DNA of 64,000 nt from Streptomyces sp. ASQP_92 (GCF_025399895.1 NZ_JAODUA010000004.1:186001-250000), one strand, 5' to 3'. Shown: positions 28,666 through 38,191, counted from the first letter of the stretch. Program-made: numbers and translations. Notes: a model not told the origin generated them from the sequence alone.

Positions 28666-29364
28666 TCACTCCCCGACTGTGTCGAGGAGGATCTGCGCCA
28701 GTTCGCGCGGCTGGGAGAACATCGGCCAGTGGCCGGTGTCCATCTCGATCAGTTTCCAGTCTTCGCTGACCAGTAGCTTCGCCACGTCATCACTTGGCTC
28801 GGGGTCACCGAGCGTGCACTTGATGTACGTCCCCGGGACGTCACCGAGCGGCCGTTCCAGCACGGCGGGCTCCGTCAGTGTCGCTCCCGGATGCGGCGTC
28901 GAGCCGCGCACGATCCGTGCGATGTGTTCATCGGTGAGACCGTGGCCCTCGAAGTGGGCCGCAGGCGCGACCGGCCAAAAGCCCCCGTTCTCGGCGATCA
29001 CTGCCTTCACCGCCGCCCCGCCATCCGGCCAGGAGGAGACGAACGGTTCGCCATCGGCCGGAATGCTGGAGTCGACGAAGACCACGCCTGCCAGCCGGTC
29101 GCCGACCCGCCCGGCGGCCTGGCCGACTGGAATGCCCGAATAGCTGTGACCTACCAGGACGACGTCGCGCAGATCCTGACGTTCGATCTCGTCAACGATG
29201 TCCTCAACATGGGTCTGCTGTGTGGCCGGCACGCCTTGCTTCTCGGCGAGACCGGACAGCGTCAGAGGGTGGACACCGTGGCCGGCCGCTGTCAGATGCG
29301 GTACCACCTCATCCCACGCCCACGACCCAAGCCTCGCACCTGCAACCAACACATAATTCGCCAT
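28666..29364 (-). CDS. Alpha/beta hydrolase (esterase-like, AB_hydrolase_6)
   Basis: A 232-residue hydrolase of the plant methylesterase/hydroxynitrile-lyase-like group. Catalytic Ser in VLVGHSYSGIPVGQAA, the late acidic residue near LGDPEPSDD and the His in EMDTGHWPMFSQP form a plausible triad. ANYVLVAGARLGSWAWDEVV is the expected first strand and oxyanion loop. Start is MANYVLV; the longer upstream frame is unsupported. Likely cytosolic; substrate unknown. Confidence 0.85.
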   Translation of the reverse strand: MANYVLVAGARLGSWAWDEVVPHLTAAGHGVHPLTLSGLAEKQGVPATQQTHVEDIVDEIERQDLRDVVLVGHSYSGIPVGQAAGRVGDRLAGVVFVDSSIPADGEPFVSSWPDGGAAVKAVIAENGGFWPVAPAAHFEGHGLTDEHIARIVRGSTPHPGATLTEPAVLERPLGDVPGTYIKCTLGDPEPSDDVAKLLVSEDWKLIEMDTGHWPMFSQPRELAQILLDTVGE

Positions 29365-29622
29365 GGCCGCACCATAGCCAAGCGACCCAACAGCCGCTCC
29401 AGAAATACTTTCGGCACATGTCCTGGCCCCACGACCTGCAAAACCCCGCGCAGGCGTCCAGACCGAACCAATGGGCTCGCGTTGGACGTGTCGTGGTGTC
29501 ACGAGACAGGTGCCGCCGGACCATGTCCCGCTTGAGGACAGCCAGGCGCCCAGGCGGCCGGTCGGCCGACGCCCCCGGGTCTCACCGGACCTGACCCTGC
29601 CACCGCCCCCGCCCCGTTGGGC

Positions 29623-30117
29623 TCAGTTCACGGCCTTCTTCACCAGGGCGCTGATGAACTGTTCGTCGGCCGCGGTCAGCTCCTTCAGGGCGTACGAGGT
29701 CGCCCACATCGCGCCCTCGTCGAGGGCGGCCAGATCGCTGAAGCCGAGCGTGGCGTACCGCGACTTGAACTTCTCCGCGCTCTGGAAGTGGCAGACGACC
29801 TTGCCGTCCCTGGCATACGCGGGCATCCCATACCAGAGCTTGGGCTCGAGGTCGGGAGCGGCGGTCTTGACGATGTCGTGGATCCGCTCGGCGAGGATCC
29901 GGTCGGCTTCCGGCATCTCGGCGATCTTCGCGAGCACGTCCTGCTCCGCCGCCGCTGCCTTCTCCGCCCGGGATGCACCACGTCGCGCCGCCGTCTTCTT
30001 CTGCTCGCGGGCGTGCTCCTTCATCGCGGCCCGCTCCTCGGCGCTGAATCCCTCGTACTTCTCCGCGGACTTCTCGGCGTTCTCGGCGTTCTTGGGGGAC
30101 GACGTCGCGGACGGCAA
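29623..30117 (-). CDS. DUF1801 (iron-chaperone-like) domain protein
   Basis: A 164-residue protein. The N-terminal 65 residues are highly charged and helical ([20 protein letters not shown]); the C-terminal 95 residues form a DUF1801/YdhG-like domain with [39 protein letters not shown] and [13 protein letters not shown]. The family includes frataxin-like proteins and its role is uncertain. Start assigned to TTG ([14 protein letters not shown]) behind GAGAGG because no ATG or GTG lies in the plausible window. It directly follows the two-module VOC gene on the same strand. Confidence 0.8.
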   Translation of the reverse strand: MPSATSSPKNAENAEKSAEKYEGFSAEERAAMKEHAREQKKTAARRGASRAEKAAAAEQDVLAKIAEMPEADRILAERIHDIVKTAAPDLEPKLWYGMPAYARDGKVVCHFQSAEKFKSRYATLGFSDLAALDEGAMWATSYALKELTAADEQFISALVKKAVN

Positions 30118-30205
30118 AGCGGTTTCCTCTCGTTCAAGATGCGTCAGGGCGGCGCTGAAGTGCAGTAGAAGTACGGGGAGTTGGGGAGAAATACGGGATG
30201 AGAAG

Positions 30206-30865
30206 TCAGGACGCTGTGGGGGCGGGCATCGCTGCGTGCTGCCAGGTGAAGCCGTCCGGGTCGGTGAAAGCGTCGGCGGGACTGCCGAGGACGATGCAAT
30301 GGGAGCCGGTGCCCTCGGCCGGGACTCCGAGGTCCTTGGCCAGAGCGCGGCGCTTGTACAGCGCCAGCTTGACGCAGGCGGACCGGCCCGGGGCGAACTC
30401 CGCATACTTGCCACCGAAGCTCTTGGCCACGGTCATGCCTCGGCTCACGTAGAACTGCTTGGTGGCCTTCACGTCCTCGACACCGAGCAGCAGGACGACC
30501 TCGTCGATTTCGCGGATGGCGGGCCCGGTGTCCTTCTTCGCCGAGGTAGCGATCTTCCAGATCGTCCCGTCCGGCGCCTGGACGACGCCGCCGTAACCCC
30601 ACAGCGACTTCGCGGCCGGCTTCAGCACCGTCGCCCCGGCGGCCACGGCAGCGGCGACGAACCCGTCGACGGTGGAGGGCCCGGACACCGTGAGCGCCAG
30701 GGTGAAGCCGCGAAACCCGGTCGAGGGAGCCTCGGACGCCCGCACGTGTACGTACGCGTCCACTCCGAAAGCTCGGTAGAAGCGTCGGGCGGCATCGGGG
30801 TCGGCCACCTCGAGAGTGACGGACGCGAGGGTGGTGTGGGCTGCGGTGGAAGCGGTGGTTGCCAT
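30206..30865 (-). CDS. VOC superfamily protein with two glyoxalase-like modules
   Basis: A 219-residue protein holding two betaalphabetabetabeta modules: residues about 10-110 ([20 protein letters not shown] ... [15 protein letters not shown]) and 115-215 ([20 protein letters not shown] ... [18 protein letters not shown]). VOC proteins bind metals and act as dioxygenases, glyoxalases or antibiotic-sequestering proteins; which applies is not visible. Start is [12 protein letters not shown]; the longer frame upstream is not supported. A DUF1801 gene follows within 90 bp, so they may share a transcript. Confidence 0.85.
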   Translation of the reverse strand: MATTASTAAHTTLASVTLEVADPDAARRFYRAFGVDAYVHVRASEAPSTGFRGFTLALTVSGPSTVDGFVAAAVAAGATVLKPAAKSLWGYGGVVQAPDGTIWKIATSAKKDTGPAIREIDEVVLLLGVEDVKATKQFYVSRGMTVAKSFGGKYAEFAPGRSACVKLALYKRRALAKDLGVPAEGTGSHCIVLGSPADAFTDPDGFTWQHAAMPAPTAS

Positions 30866-31107
30866 GTCCCTCACGCTAGGGGCTGAGCAGCGATCGGGGC
30901 TTCTCGATTCCTGCCCGGTTCCACCACCTGCCCATCCGTGCACATGGCATCCCCCTCCACCACGACCACTGACCGTCCCCGTCCTGTGCCGTCTCCTGCA
31001 CGAAATACGCGCCCTCGCCCTGCCCATCAATGCTCCGTCATGTGGGGACGGGCTGTCGCTGGACAATCCGCGTGCACCCCTTGATCAGGGTGGTGAACAC
31101 TGTGCTG

Positions 31108-32022
31108 ATGAGCTTCACAACCTCCCCCACAGCACAGGAGCGAGCCCTTCGGCATGTAGCGGCGCTGGCGTCGGGCCCTCCGATGGACCCGACTCTGCGG
31201 GTGACCCTCAACTTCCACCCGGACCGTCTGCTCCGTGGCACGCCGATCCTGGAGGCCATGGCCGAGAGCGGCGTCTACCACTCGCAGTTCATCACCGGGA
31301 CCAGCAATGGTGGCCTGACAGCGCATCCCGGCGGCGACCGGTGGCGCTGGGAGAGCCGGATCTTCGGCGGGGCGTACGACGAAGCGACCGCTCTTGAGCG
31401 GCCCGTATACGGAGCATTGAACTTCCGTCGCAAGCCGGTCGGTGGGGCGCCGCGGTTCGGCTCGGCCCACTTCCGGCTGACGGCCGAGACCCTGTCGCGG
31501 AGCACGTTTTGTTACCCGGACAGCTTCCTGGAGCCGTCGCATTTCGGTGTCGCAGCCCGCATGGGGCTTCTCGATCTTGCCCTTGCCGATGAGCAGGACG
31601 AGCTGGACGACTACATCGAGGCACAGGTGCACGGGCCGGTCCGCTTGCAATCGGTGGCGGAGGCGCTGGTCCTGGACCCCTGCTACCGAGGCACGACGGT
31701 CGAGGACGCGGCACTGCGTCTTGGCTGCCCGGTGGAGTGGCACCCGGGCTTCCGACTCGGGGTTGACGAACTCCGTCGCCACCCCGGCTACCGCGGCGAA
31801 GAGTATGTCGACCTGGGCTCGCGGATCGCGGTCGACGGCACGCTCGATCCAAAGATCGTCGGAGACGCTGCGCGCGCCGGCCTCTACGACCCCCAGGCCG
31901 TCAAGAAGGTGTGGCACTACCTGGCGCGATTCGGCTCTCTCTGGAGCGCCACAGACAGCCCGGTGGGCCCGGCCCCGGCCCCGGCCCCGAAGGAGGAGGC
32001 CGTACTCGATGGCCTTCGCTGA
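31108..32022 (+). CDS. DUF3626 family protein
   Basis: A 304-residue protein of the DUF3626 family, as I recognise from LRVTLNFHPDRLLRGTPILE, SRIFGGAYDEATALERPVYG, ALNFRRKPVGGAPRFGSAHF and the tail PQAVKKVWHYLARFGS. Members are scattered in bacteria, sometimes beside toxin- or effector-like genes, and resemble a truncated ADP-ribosyltransferase-type fold; activity is not established. The start is uncertain: ATG (MSFTTSPTAQERA) is taken, while GTG codons at 31093 and 31096 lie behind a weak AGGG. It converges with the methyltransferase gene. Confidence 0.72.
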   Translation: MSFTTSPTAQERALRHVAALASGPPMDPTLRVTLNFHPDRLLRGTPILEAMAESGVYHSQFITGTSNGGLTAHPGGDRWRWESRIFGGAYDEATALERPVYGALNFRRKPVGGAPRFGSAHFRLTAETLSRSTFCYPDSFLEPSHFGVAARMGLLDLALADEQDELDDYIEAQVHGPVRLQSVAEALVLDPCYRGTTVEDAALRLGCPVEWHPGFRLGVDELRRHPGYRGEEYVDLGSRIAVDGTLDPKIVGDAARAGLYDPQAVKKVWHYLARFGSLWSATDSPVGPAPAPAPKEEAVLDGLR

Positions 32023-32049
32023 GGGGCTGGTGCGGGCGGGACTGCTCAT

Positions 32050-32901
32050 CTACCGGCGGACCGCCGAGATCAGGCCGCCTGGACGCTCCTCGTGCTGCGG
32101 CGGGGTGCTGATCGGGCGCCCGTACGCGGCAGAGCGTTCGCGCAGGGTGTAGCTGTCGGCCTGCCAGCCGTGGCCGGCCAGCCAGCCCACCGGATCGTCG
32201 GGCATTTCCGAGATCCACATGGATGCCGCCGTCCCCGGCACGGCATCCGCGCCGAAGCGCTCGATCACGCCGCGCGAGCCCAGCGTCAGGCCCATCCAAC
32301 TGCCTGGTGCCGACTGCGCACTCGTACGGGTCAGCAACAGCTCCACCGCATCCTCGGGCAGGTAGATCAGGAGTCCTTCGGCGATCCACACGGTTGGCAG
32401 CGCGGGGTCGTGACCCGCGGCGGCCAGCGCGGCCGGCCAGTCCTCACGCAGATCCACCGCGACCGGGATCCGTTCGCACCGCGCGACGGCCCCCTCTTGG
32501 CGCAGCACCGCGGCCTTGAAGTCCAGGGGGGCGGCGGTGTCGACCTCGAACAGCCGGGTGCCCTCGGGCCAGTCCATCCGGAAGGCTCGGCTGTCCATGC
32601 CGGCACCCAGCAGCACGACCTGCCGAACTCCGGACGCGCAGGCCTGCCGCAACAGATCGTCGAGGAACCGCGTCCTGATGACGATGGAGAACGAGACGGC
32701 CAGCCGGCGCCGGCGCGCGCCTTCGTCATCGGACACGTGCGGCGAGGATGGCCACAGGCCGCCCGCGGCGGCGAATGCCTGAGCCAGTGGGTCCCTGAAC
32801 AGTGCGTCCTTGCGCTCGGTCTCCAGCGCCCGCACCCTGGCCACCCCCACCGCGGTGGCCCACACGCCCGACGGCTGCGCCTGCTGCTGCTCATGAGTCA
32901 C
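32050..32901 (-). CDS. SAM-dependent methyltransferase, TIGR00027/leucine carboxyl methyltransferase-like
   Basis: A 283-residue member of the actinobacterial COG3315 family. Visible: GVWATAVGVARVRALE, RTRFLDDLLRQACASGVRQV, motif I VVLLGAGMDSRAFRM, acidic RLFEVDTAAPLDFK, and WIAEGLLIYLPEDAV. Many paralogues exist in mycobacteria and Streptomyces; the fold matches PPM1-type O-methyltransferases but substrates are unknown. The start MTHEQQQAQPSG is the first ATG and similarity begins a few residues later. Confidence 0.87.
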   Translation of the reverse strand: MTHEQQQAQPSGVWATAVGVARVRALETERKDALFRDPLAQAFAAAGGLWPSSPHVSDDEGARRRRLAVSFSIVIRTRFLDDLLRQACASGVRQVVLLGAGMDSRAFRMDWPEGTRLFEVDTAAPLDFKAAVLRQEGAVARCERIPVAVDLREDWPAALAAAGHDPALPTVWIAEGLLIYLPEDAVELLLTRTSAQSAPGSWMGLTLGSRGVIERFGADAVPGTAASMWISEMPDDPVGWLAGHGWQADSYTLRERSAAYGRPISTPPQHEERPGGLISAVRR

Positions 32902-33210
32902 TTCGCCAGCCTAAGTGACGGACTCAGCGGGCGAGCCAGCGGCGTGGGTCTGGTCCGAGGCGCGGCCCGCGGGGCAGCGGGCCAGCGGATCAACGGCCCG
33001 GGCGACCGGTAATCCGGCGGCCAGCCAGTCAGTCAGCCAGCCGGTCGACGGGTGTCCCTCCCTCCGATGGCCACCCCGCGCACAGGGCGGTCGCAGGCCT
33101 CGAAGGTGCCCGGGCGCTCGATGCCTCGGACCAGGGCCGGTCCCACGCTGGATCACTACGGGCCGGTGCGGGCGCGCCCCGTACCGCTGAGTTGTCGCCG
33201 GCCACAGCAG
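32902..33210. other. Intergenic stretch with short CAGCCAGT-type repeats
   Basis: About 310 bp without a supported gene. Around 33014-33042 there is a short stretch of imperfect CCAG/TCAG repeats followed by a G-rich block. It contains the upstream region of the methyltransferase gene. No hairpin terminator seen. Confidence 0.4.
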
Positions 33211-33735
33211 TCACGCGAACGACGGCCACCGGTCGGCGGCCCACTCCCGCCAATCCACCCAGCCGGGCGGCGGGCCTGCGACCATGCGGCCCTCCAGCTC
33301 TGCCGCATCGGGCTCCTCGAAGTGGGCCCGCCCGCTCAGGATGTCGGCTTCGGACATCGGCAACGTCTCCTCGGGGGCGGTCGCCCAGCGATGGGCGATA
33401 CGAGCGCGTTGGGTCGCATCGTCCACCGGAAGGTAGACCATGCGGACATACGCCCCCTCGGCCTCCGTCAACCAGCGGATCGCAGACCGTTCTTCCCGCG
33501 ACCAACAGCCGTAGTCCACAACGACGTTGGTGCCGAGTCTGACCGCCTCCAAGGCGAGCCAGAGCATCCGCCCCTCCAGCACGTCGCGCTTCCCATCCGC
33601 CTCCGCGTCGCCGAAGAGGGGAATCATCCAGTCGTCGGGCGTAAGGCGCAGCGCGCCGTGCTCCGCGGCGAGCTGCCGAGCACGCGTGGTCTTTCCGGCC
33701 CCTGGCAGGCCGACCATCAGAAACAACGTGGTCAC
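33211..33735 (-). CDS. ATP-binding P-loop protein (predicted kinase, AAA_33)
   Basis: A 174-residue P-loop NTPase with Walker A GLPGAGKTT at residues 9-17, LRLTPDDWMIPLFG, a Walker B-like NVVVDYGCWSREER and an arginine-rich lid (TQRARIAHRW). It resembles gluconate/chloramphenicol kinase-like or zeta-toxin-like small kinases that phosphorylate a small molecule; the substrate is unknown. Start is GTG (VTTLFLMVGLPGAGK) near a ribosome-binding-site-poor leader. It stands between unrelated genes. Confidence 0.82.
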   Translation of the reverse strand: MTTLFLMVGLPGAGKTTRARQLAAEHGALRLTPDDWMIPLFGDAEADGKRDVLEGRMLWLALEAVRLGTNVVVDYGCWSREERSAIRWLTEAEGAYVRMVYLPVDDATQRARIAHRWATAPEETLPMSEADILSGRAHFEEPDAAELEGRMVAGPPPGWVDWREWAADRWPSFA

Positions 33736-33975
33736 GCCCAGATCGTGGCAGGCAAGCCAATAAGCCCACCACCGTTTTTATCGGCCCGACCACGGGCCGA
33801 GCTCCGGGGGAAGATCTTTGCTGTGCGGCCATTCCAGCACCCGGCACGGTCTCCTGGGAGCGTGGGCCGGGAGTGGTCGGGTGGCTGGTGCACGCCAAAC
33901 CAAAGGTACCTACAGGGACTTGGGCAGCCTCGGGCACAACTCCCGGTAACCCACGGTCAGTTGCATGAGCAGGGC

Positions 33976-34575
33976 TCAACGGGCCTGTGACCCACCAACG
34001 TTGGGGGTGGCTGTGAGGATGAGACGCAGGATGTCCTCCATCTCTGTGCGGCTCGGGGGCTCGCTACCGGCGAGGGTGCTCAGGCTCAGCCCGTTGGCGG
34101 CCATGGAGGCGGCGCGGGCCGTGAGCGGATCGACGTACCGGGAAAGGGCGTTCACGGTCAGTTCCATGTACCGGTCGGCGATGGGCCGGAGCGCTGGGCG
34201 ACGCATCGCGGCCACGTACAACTCGAACTCCATGACCTGCTGCCCGCGGTCTGTCGCGACACTGCTCAGCAGAGCGTCGGCAAGGAGTACGGAGAGCTGG
34301 TCAGGCGTGAGCTGCGGGCGCTGGGCCACCCACTCGTCGAGGTAGGCGGCGAAACGGTCGACGGAACGTTGGAGCGCGGCCTGGATCAGGTCGTCCTTGC
34401 TCGCGAAGTGATACGTCGTCGCACCCAGCGGCACACCGGCCTCCGCGGCCACGGCCCGGTGGGTCAATCCCTCGATACCGCGAGCGGTGATCACCCGCTC
34501 CGCAGCGGCCGTGACTTCCTCGATCCGCGCCTGTGGATCGTATCGGCGCCGGTCGGCGCCTCCCTGATTCGGCAT
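33976..34575 (-). CDS. TetR-family transcriptional regulator
   Basis: A 199-residue TetR protein: HTH in VITARGIEGLTHRAVAAEAG, VPLGATTYHFASKDDLI with the family F/Y-HF motif, then an all-helical ligand domain (LLADALLSSVATDRGQQVME). It is divergent from a nucleotide-binding reductase gene whose promoter it probably represses. Start at MPNQGGADRRRYD; a longer frame of 78 codons is unsupported. Confidence 0.9.
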   Translation of the reverse strand: MPNQGGADRRRYDPQARIEEVTAAAERVITARGIEGLTHRAVAAEAGVPLGATTYHFASKDDLIQAALQRSVDRFAAYLDEWVAQRPQLTPDQLSVLLADALLSSVATDRGQQVMEFELYVAAMRRPALRPIADRYMELTVNALSRYVDPLTARAASMAANGLSLSTLAGSEPPSRTEMEDILRLILTATPNVGGSQAR

Positions 34576-34969
34576 GTCCGCACCCTTCCCAAGATCCCTG
34601 CTCGCGAAGGGAGAGGTTGCTTGCTGAACAATCGTATCAATTTTCCCCGGAAGCAGCAGGCGCGGCGACGCGGCAGCACCTGTGCCCCGGTCCAGCAGAA
34701 TCCCCGCTGCCGTGTCGGCGACATGCGCCCGTCCAGCCGTCGCAGCGGGTACGGGATGCATAGCCTCATATCCGACATAAGGGGATCTATGGACAGAGGT
34801 GCGATACATATGTACTAATTGATGGGTGGGTGTCGGGCCGCCCGCCCGAGGCGATCAATCACCGGCACAAGGACCCGTGAATACGCCCCGGACACCGTCG
34901 ACTGCCTCAAGGCGCACCACTGACCACCCCGGCCGTCGCTCCCCGCTCCCCTCACCGAAGGAGTCCGCA
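34576..34969. promoter_or_regulatory. Divergent promoter region between TetR regulator and reductase
   Basis: Contains an AT-rich perfect palindrome TACATATGTA at 34805-34814, part of an AT-rich patch against a GC-rich background and placed 155 bp upstream of the reductase start. It is a likely TetR operator or promoter element. A second AT-rich patch (GAACAATCGTATCAATTTT) near 34627-34645 lies in the TetR leader. Confidence 0.55.
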
Positions 34970-35692
34970 ATGAAGACCACGAAGATCGCAGTCCTGGGTA
35001 CCGGCGGCGGTGGCCGTGCGCACGCCGCCAAGCTGGCAGAGCTCGGCCACGAGGTGTACGTCGGAACTCGGGACCCCGGGGTCACCCTGGCCCGTACTGA
35101 GCCCGACATGATGGGCAACATCCCCTACAAGCAGTGGCTCGCCGACCACCCCGGCATCACCCTGCTCTCCTTCGCCGAGGCCGCGGCCGCCTCCGACGGG
35201 ATCGTCATCAGCGGCATCGACGGCCACAACGCCGTCGCCGCCCTCACCGCCATCAGTGACCAGCTCACCGGCAAGACGCTCATCGACTACGCCGTCCCCT
35301 ACCTCTACGGCGCCGAGATGGAACACCCCTGGCCCACCCCCTGGGGCACCATGCCGAAGATGGACCCGTGCGACACCGACAGTCTCGGCGAGCAGATCCA
35401 GCGCGCTCTCCCGCGGGTGAAGGTGGTCAAGTCCTTCGTCACTCAGGAGCAGGAAACCGTCGTCGACCCCAAGTCCGTCGGCGGCGGTGACCACACCATG
35501 TTCGTCGCGTCGGACCACGCCGATGCCAAGCGGGCCACCACCGACCTTCTCACGGCATACGGGTGGACCGACGTCCTGGACCTCGGTGACCTCATCGCCT
35601 CCCGGGGCATGGAGATGTACGCCCACATGCACAGCGCCATCGGCTTCGCCCTTGGATTTGGCACCCAGTTCGGCATCAAGGTCACCCGCTGA
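34970..35692 (+). CDS. NAD(P)-binding reductase (F420/6-phosphogluconate-type Rossmann protein)
   Basis: A 240-residue Rossmann protein starting MKTTKIAVLGTGGGGRAHAA with the GxGxxG-like loop GTGGGGRAH. VYVGTRDPGVTLARTEPD and KTLIDYAVPYLYGAEM fit the NADPH:F420 oxidoreductase/NADP-binding domain family in which the coenzyme loop reads ILGTGxxG. The C-terminal part (MEMYAHMHSAIGFALGFGTQ) is a short helix. No F420 biosynthesis gene is nearby. A strong GAAGGAG ribosome-binding site supports the start. Regulated by the divergent TetR gene, by position. Confidence 0.83.
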   Translation: MKTTKIAVLGTGGGGRAHAAKLAELGHEVYVGTRDPGVTLARTEPDMMGNIPYKQWLADHPGITLLSFAEAAAASDGIVISGIDGHNAVAALTAISDQLTGKTLIDYAVPYLYGAEMEHPWPTPWGTMPKMDPCDTDSLGEQIQRALPRVKVVKSFVTQEQETVVDPKSVGGGDHTMFVASDHADAKRATTDLLTAYGWTDVLDLGDLIASRGMEMYAHMHSAIGFALGFGTQFGIKVTR

Positions 35693-35799
35693 TGCTTCCT
35701 CCCCTCGTTGAGTGAGTGGAGGTCTGTCAAGAGCGATTCGGTGAGGGGAGATCGATGCAAGCCGCGTGTACCGGCGCTCCGGGCATGGGCGTTCTCTCG

Positions 35800-36507
35800 T
35801 CAGCGCAGTACGAGCAACGGCTGGTCGCGTCGGGTGTGCAGCTGCCACAGTTCGTCGGCCACCGCATCCGGTTCGTGGCGAGCGCCGGGGCCGATCGGTC
35901 CCACCACTGTGAGCTGAGCGGCATACACCCCGGCGTCGCCGAGCGCGTCATGAAGCATGCGGACGTACGCCGACTCGGCCGCGTAGGCGATACCGGACAC
36001 CGCGCGGTCGCGGTGCGGTTCGACAGCGGCGCCGCCGGTGGTGAACAACAGCGTGCCGCGGCCGCGACGACACATGTCGGCGGTCACCGTCCGGACCGCC
36101 GCCGTGGCGGCGACGACGCTGAGAGCCAACGCGTTCGCGACGTCCTGCGGTCCCGTGTCCAGTACTGGTTTGATCCACTCCAGGCTCGGTCGGGGGCTGA
36201 ACAGCACCACCTCCGGAGGCCCGAGTCGCTCGCGCAGCGCGCCGAGGGCGGCGGACAGCGCATCTGCGTCGGTCACGTCCGCGGTCGCGGTGGCCGGGGC
36301 CGTGATCGTTGGCGGGAGTTCCGTGGTCAGGCGGGCCGCCAACTGCTCCAGGCGTTCGGCGTCACGTGCGATCAGGCCGACCGGATGCCCTTCCCGACCG
36401 AATCGGCACGCCGCCGCGGCACCCAGCCCGGCGCCTGCCCCGATCACCACCAACGCCCCTTTCGATGCGGGGATGTTCGCGTTCGCTATGCCGCTGTCGT
36501 CCTTCAT
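35800..36507 (-). CDS. Short-chain dehydrogenase/reductase-like protein lacking catalytic Lys
   Basis: A 235-residue SDR fold protein. The nucleotide loop is present (VVIGAGAGLGAAAACRFG) and TADVTDADAL matches the adenine-binding region, but the YxxxK active site reads Tyr175-AAE-Ser179, so the catalytic lysine is missing, and the NNAG motif is replaced by VLFSPRPSLEW. Many Streptomyces proteins of this type are annotated SDR yet are likely non-catalytic or use another mechanism. Its ATG overlaps the stop of the upstream broken SDR gene. RBS GGGGAGCAGGA. Confidence 0.78.
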   Translation of the reverse strand: MKDDSGIANANIPASKGALVVIGAGAGLGAAAACRFGREGHPVGLIARDAERLEQLAARLTTELPPTITAPATATADVTDADALSAALGALRERLGPPEVVLFSPRPSLEWIKPVLDTGPQDVANALALSVVAATAAVRTVTADMCRRGRGTLLFTTGGAAVEPHRDRAVSGIAYAAESAYVRMLHDALGDAGVYAAQLTVVGPIGPGARHEPDAVADELWQLHTRRDQPLLVLR

Positions 36508-36994
36508 TCCTGCTCCCCATCCGTGCTGTTGGCATCCCTGTTCATGGCATCCCTGCTGACGGCATCCGTGCTGATGGTCATCGATTCGCTGGCATCGATC
36601 TCGTGTCGCAACCGGTCCAGGCGAGCGCGGGCGCCGGCGAGCGCGTCCGAGCCGAGCAGGAGCCGCAGCGGCGGGTTCTCGCTGTCCACGGTGGCGGCGA
36701 TCGCGGCCGCGGCGCGGAGTGGGTCGCCGGGTTGGTGGCCGCGACCACCGACTCGGCGTCGGTGACGTCCAGGCGCAGGGCGAGTGCGCGGTCACCGTAG
36801 GTGGTGGTAGCGATGCCGGTCACGCTCGCCGCGTCGCGGGCCGTGACGGCGACCCGGTCGCCGCGCCCGAGGGCGTGCTCGGCCAGCGCGCGTCCCAGGC
36901 CGCTGGAACATCCGGTGATCAGCCACACGGGCGTGTCCGTGTCCTCGGTGGCACAGCCGGCTTCGTTGAGTACTGCGACGGCTTCGTTCGTCAT
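36504..36994 (-). pseudogene. Internally deleted and frameshifted SDR gene
   Basis: The first 80 residues are a standard SDR start (WLITGCSSGLGRALAEHALG, VAVTARDAASV, LRLDVTDAESVVAATNP). Sequence then jumps in another frame to the C-terminal tail (ENPPLRLLLGSDALAGARAR). The roughly 150-residue catalytic middle with YxxxK is missing, so the gene is inactive. Its end overlaps the start of the downstream SDR-like gene (ATGA). The tail holds a 15-bp-period repeat (RDAMNRDAN) absent from normal SDRs. Confidence 0.82.
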
Positions 36995-37297
36995 GCCGTG
37001 ATTGCAACAGCGCTACGGCGCGGGTGCCACGCCCCCTTGAGGGTGGCTCTCGCAGGGTCAGGTTCGGCGGGAGCGGCCGCGAGCGGGAATGCCCCGAGCT
37101 CGGCGCAGTCCGCCGTGAGCGGCCACGGGGTCGATGGGCCGACCGCGAACAGGAGTGCCCCGCGCTCGGCGAAGTCAGCCGAGCGGGGTTGCCGGCTCAG
37201 CGGTGTTGGCCCCGGCGGAAGGGCCCGGGGCCCGCGCGGTGTCATCCACGAGCGGGACCGCGCGGTGCGGAAGCCGGTGCCGGTAAGGTCCGGGTGG
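36995..37297. other. Intergenic stretch with an imperfect 46-bp direct repeat
   Basis: Between the broken SDR gene and the divergent regulator. Copies at about 37077-37122 and 37143-37188 (CCGCGAGCGGGAATGCCCCG versus CCGCGAACAGGAGTGCCCCG) match at roughly 75-80% of positions with a 66-bp period. Probable regulator target area, but no clear dyad. Confidence 0.5.
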
Positions 37298-38164
37298 ATG
37301 CCCAGTGACGACAACCAGGACGACAACCGCCTCGGCTCCTTCCTGCGCAGCCGCAGGGAGCGGATCGACGCCTCCTCCGCCGGGGTGGTCACCCACACGC
37401 GGCGCCGCGTCAAGGGATTGCGCCGGGAGGAGTTGGCGCTGCTCGCGGGCATGAGTCCCTCCTACTACACCCGCATCGAGCAGGGCCGCGACCGTCACCC
37501 CTCCCGGGAGATCCTCGAGGCGCTGGCCACCGTGCTGCGTCTGGACGACACCGAGCGGAGCTACCTCTGGTCGCTGGTGGCGCCGTCACTCGCCCCGGCG
37601 GGTGACAGCGGGCCGGCCGCGGTCGACACCGTGCGGCCCGGAGTACTGGTGTTGCTGGAGCGGTGGGCCGACCTGCCCGCCTTCGTCGTCGGCCCCCGTC
37701 GCGACGTACTGGCCGGCACCAACCTCGCGGCCCGGGTCAACCCAGCGTGGAGTCCGGGGAGCAACCTGGTCGAGTTCACCTTCCTCGACCCGCGCGCCCG
37801 CACCACGTACATCGACTGGGAGGACATCGCTCTTCAGGCCGTCGCCGGTCTGCGCACCACCGCGGCGGCCCGGCCCGCGGAACTCGACGGATTCGTGGCG
37901 AGTTTGCGGGAGCGCAGCGAGACGTTCCGCGCCCTGTGGGACGCGCACGACGTGTACGCCCGAATGTCCGGCCGGAAACGGCTCGCGGTCGACGACGTCG
38001 GCACCCTCTCCCTCGACTTCGAGACGTTCGCGCTCGCCGGCACCGAAGGGCATGTGCTGTACGTGTACTTCCCCGTGCCCGGCAGCACGGACGACACGGC
38101 ACTGCGGCGCCTCGCGGCCGAGGCCCGCGGGGAGGGAGAGCAGGGAGACGGGGGCCGGCCATGA
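37298..38164 (+). CDS. MmyB-type helix-turn-helix regulator
   Basis: A 288-residue regulator with an XRE helix-turn-helix in KGLRREELALLAGMSPSYYT and RIEQGRDRHPSREILEALA, then an MmyB-like ligand domain (PSPAYVVG-type segment PAFVVGPRRDVLAGTNLAAR, YVYFPVPGSTDDTALRRLAA). These actinobacterial proteins commonly sit divergently from an SDR gene and control it through a fatty-acid-like ligand, which fits this location. Start at MPSDDNQDDNRLG, the first ATG of the conserved region, behind GGTGG. It ends 28 bp from the end of the oncoming SARP gene. Confidence 0.9.
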   Translation: MPSDDNQDDNRLGSFLRSRRERIDASSAGVVTHTRRRVKGLRREELALLAGMSPSYYTRIEQGRDRHPSREILEALATVLRLDDTERSYLWSLVAPSLAPAGDSGPAAVDTVRPGVLVLLERWADLPAFVVGPRRDVLAGTNLAARVNPAWSPGSNLVEFTFLDPRARTTYIDWEDIALQAVAGLRTTAAARPAELDGFVASLRERSETFRALWDAHDVYARMSGRKRLAVDDVGTLSLDFETFALAGTEGHVLYVYFPVPGSTDDTALRRLAAEARGEGEQGDGGRP

Positions 38165-38191
38165 CGCCCATGGACCACGAGTCGCGCGCCT

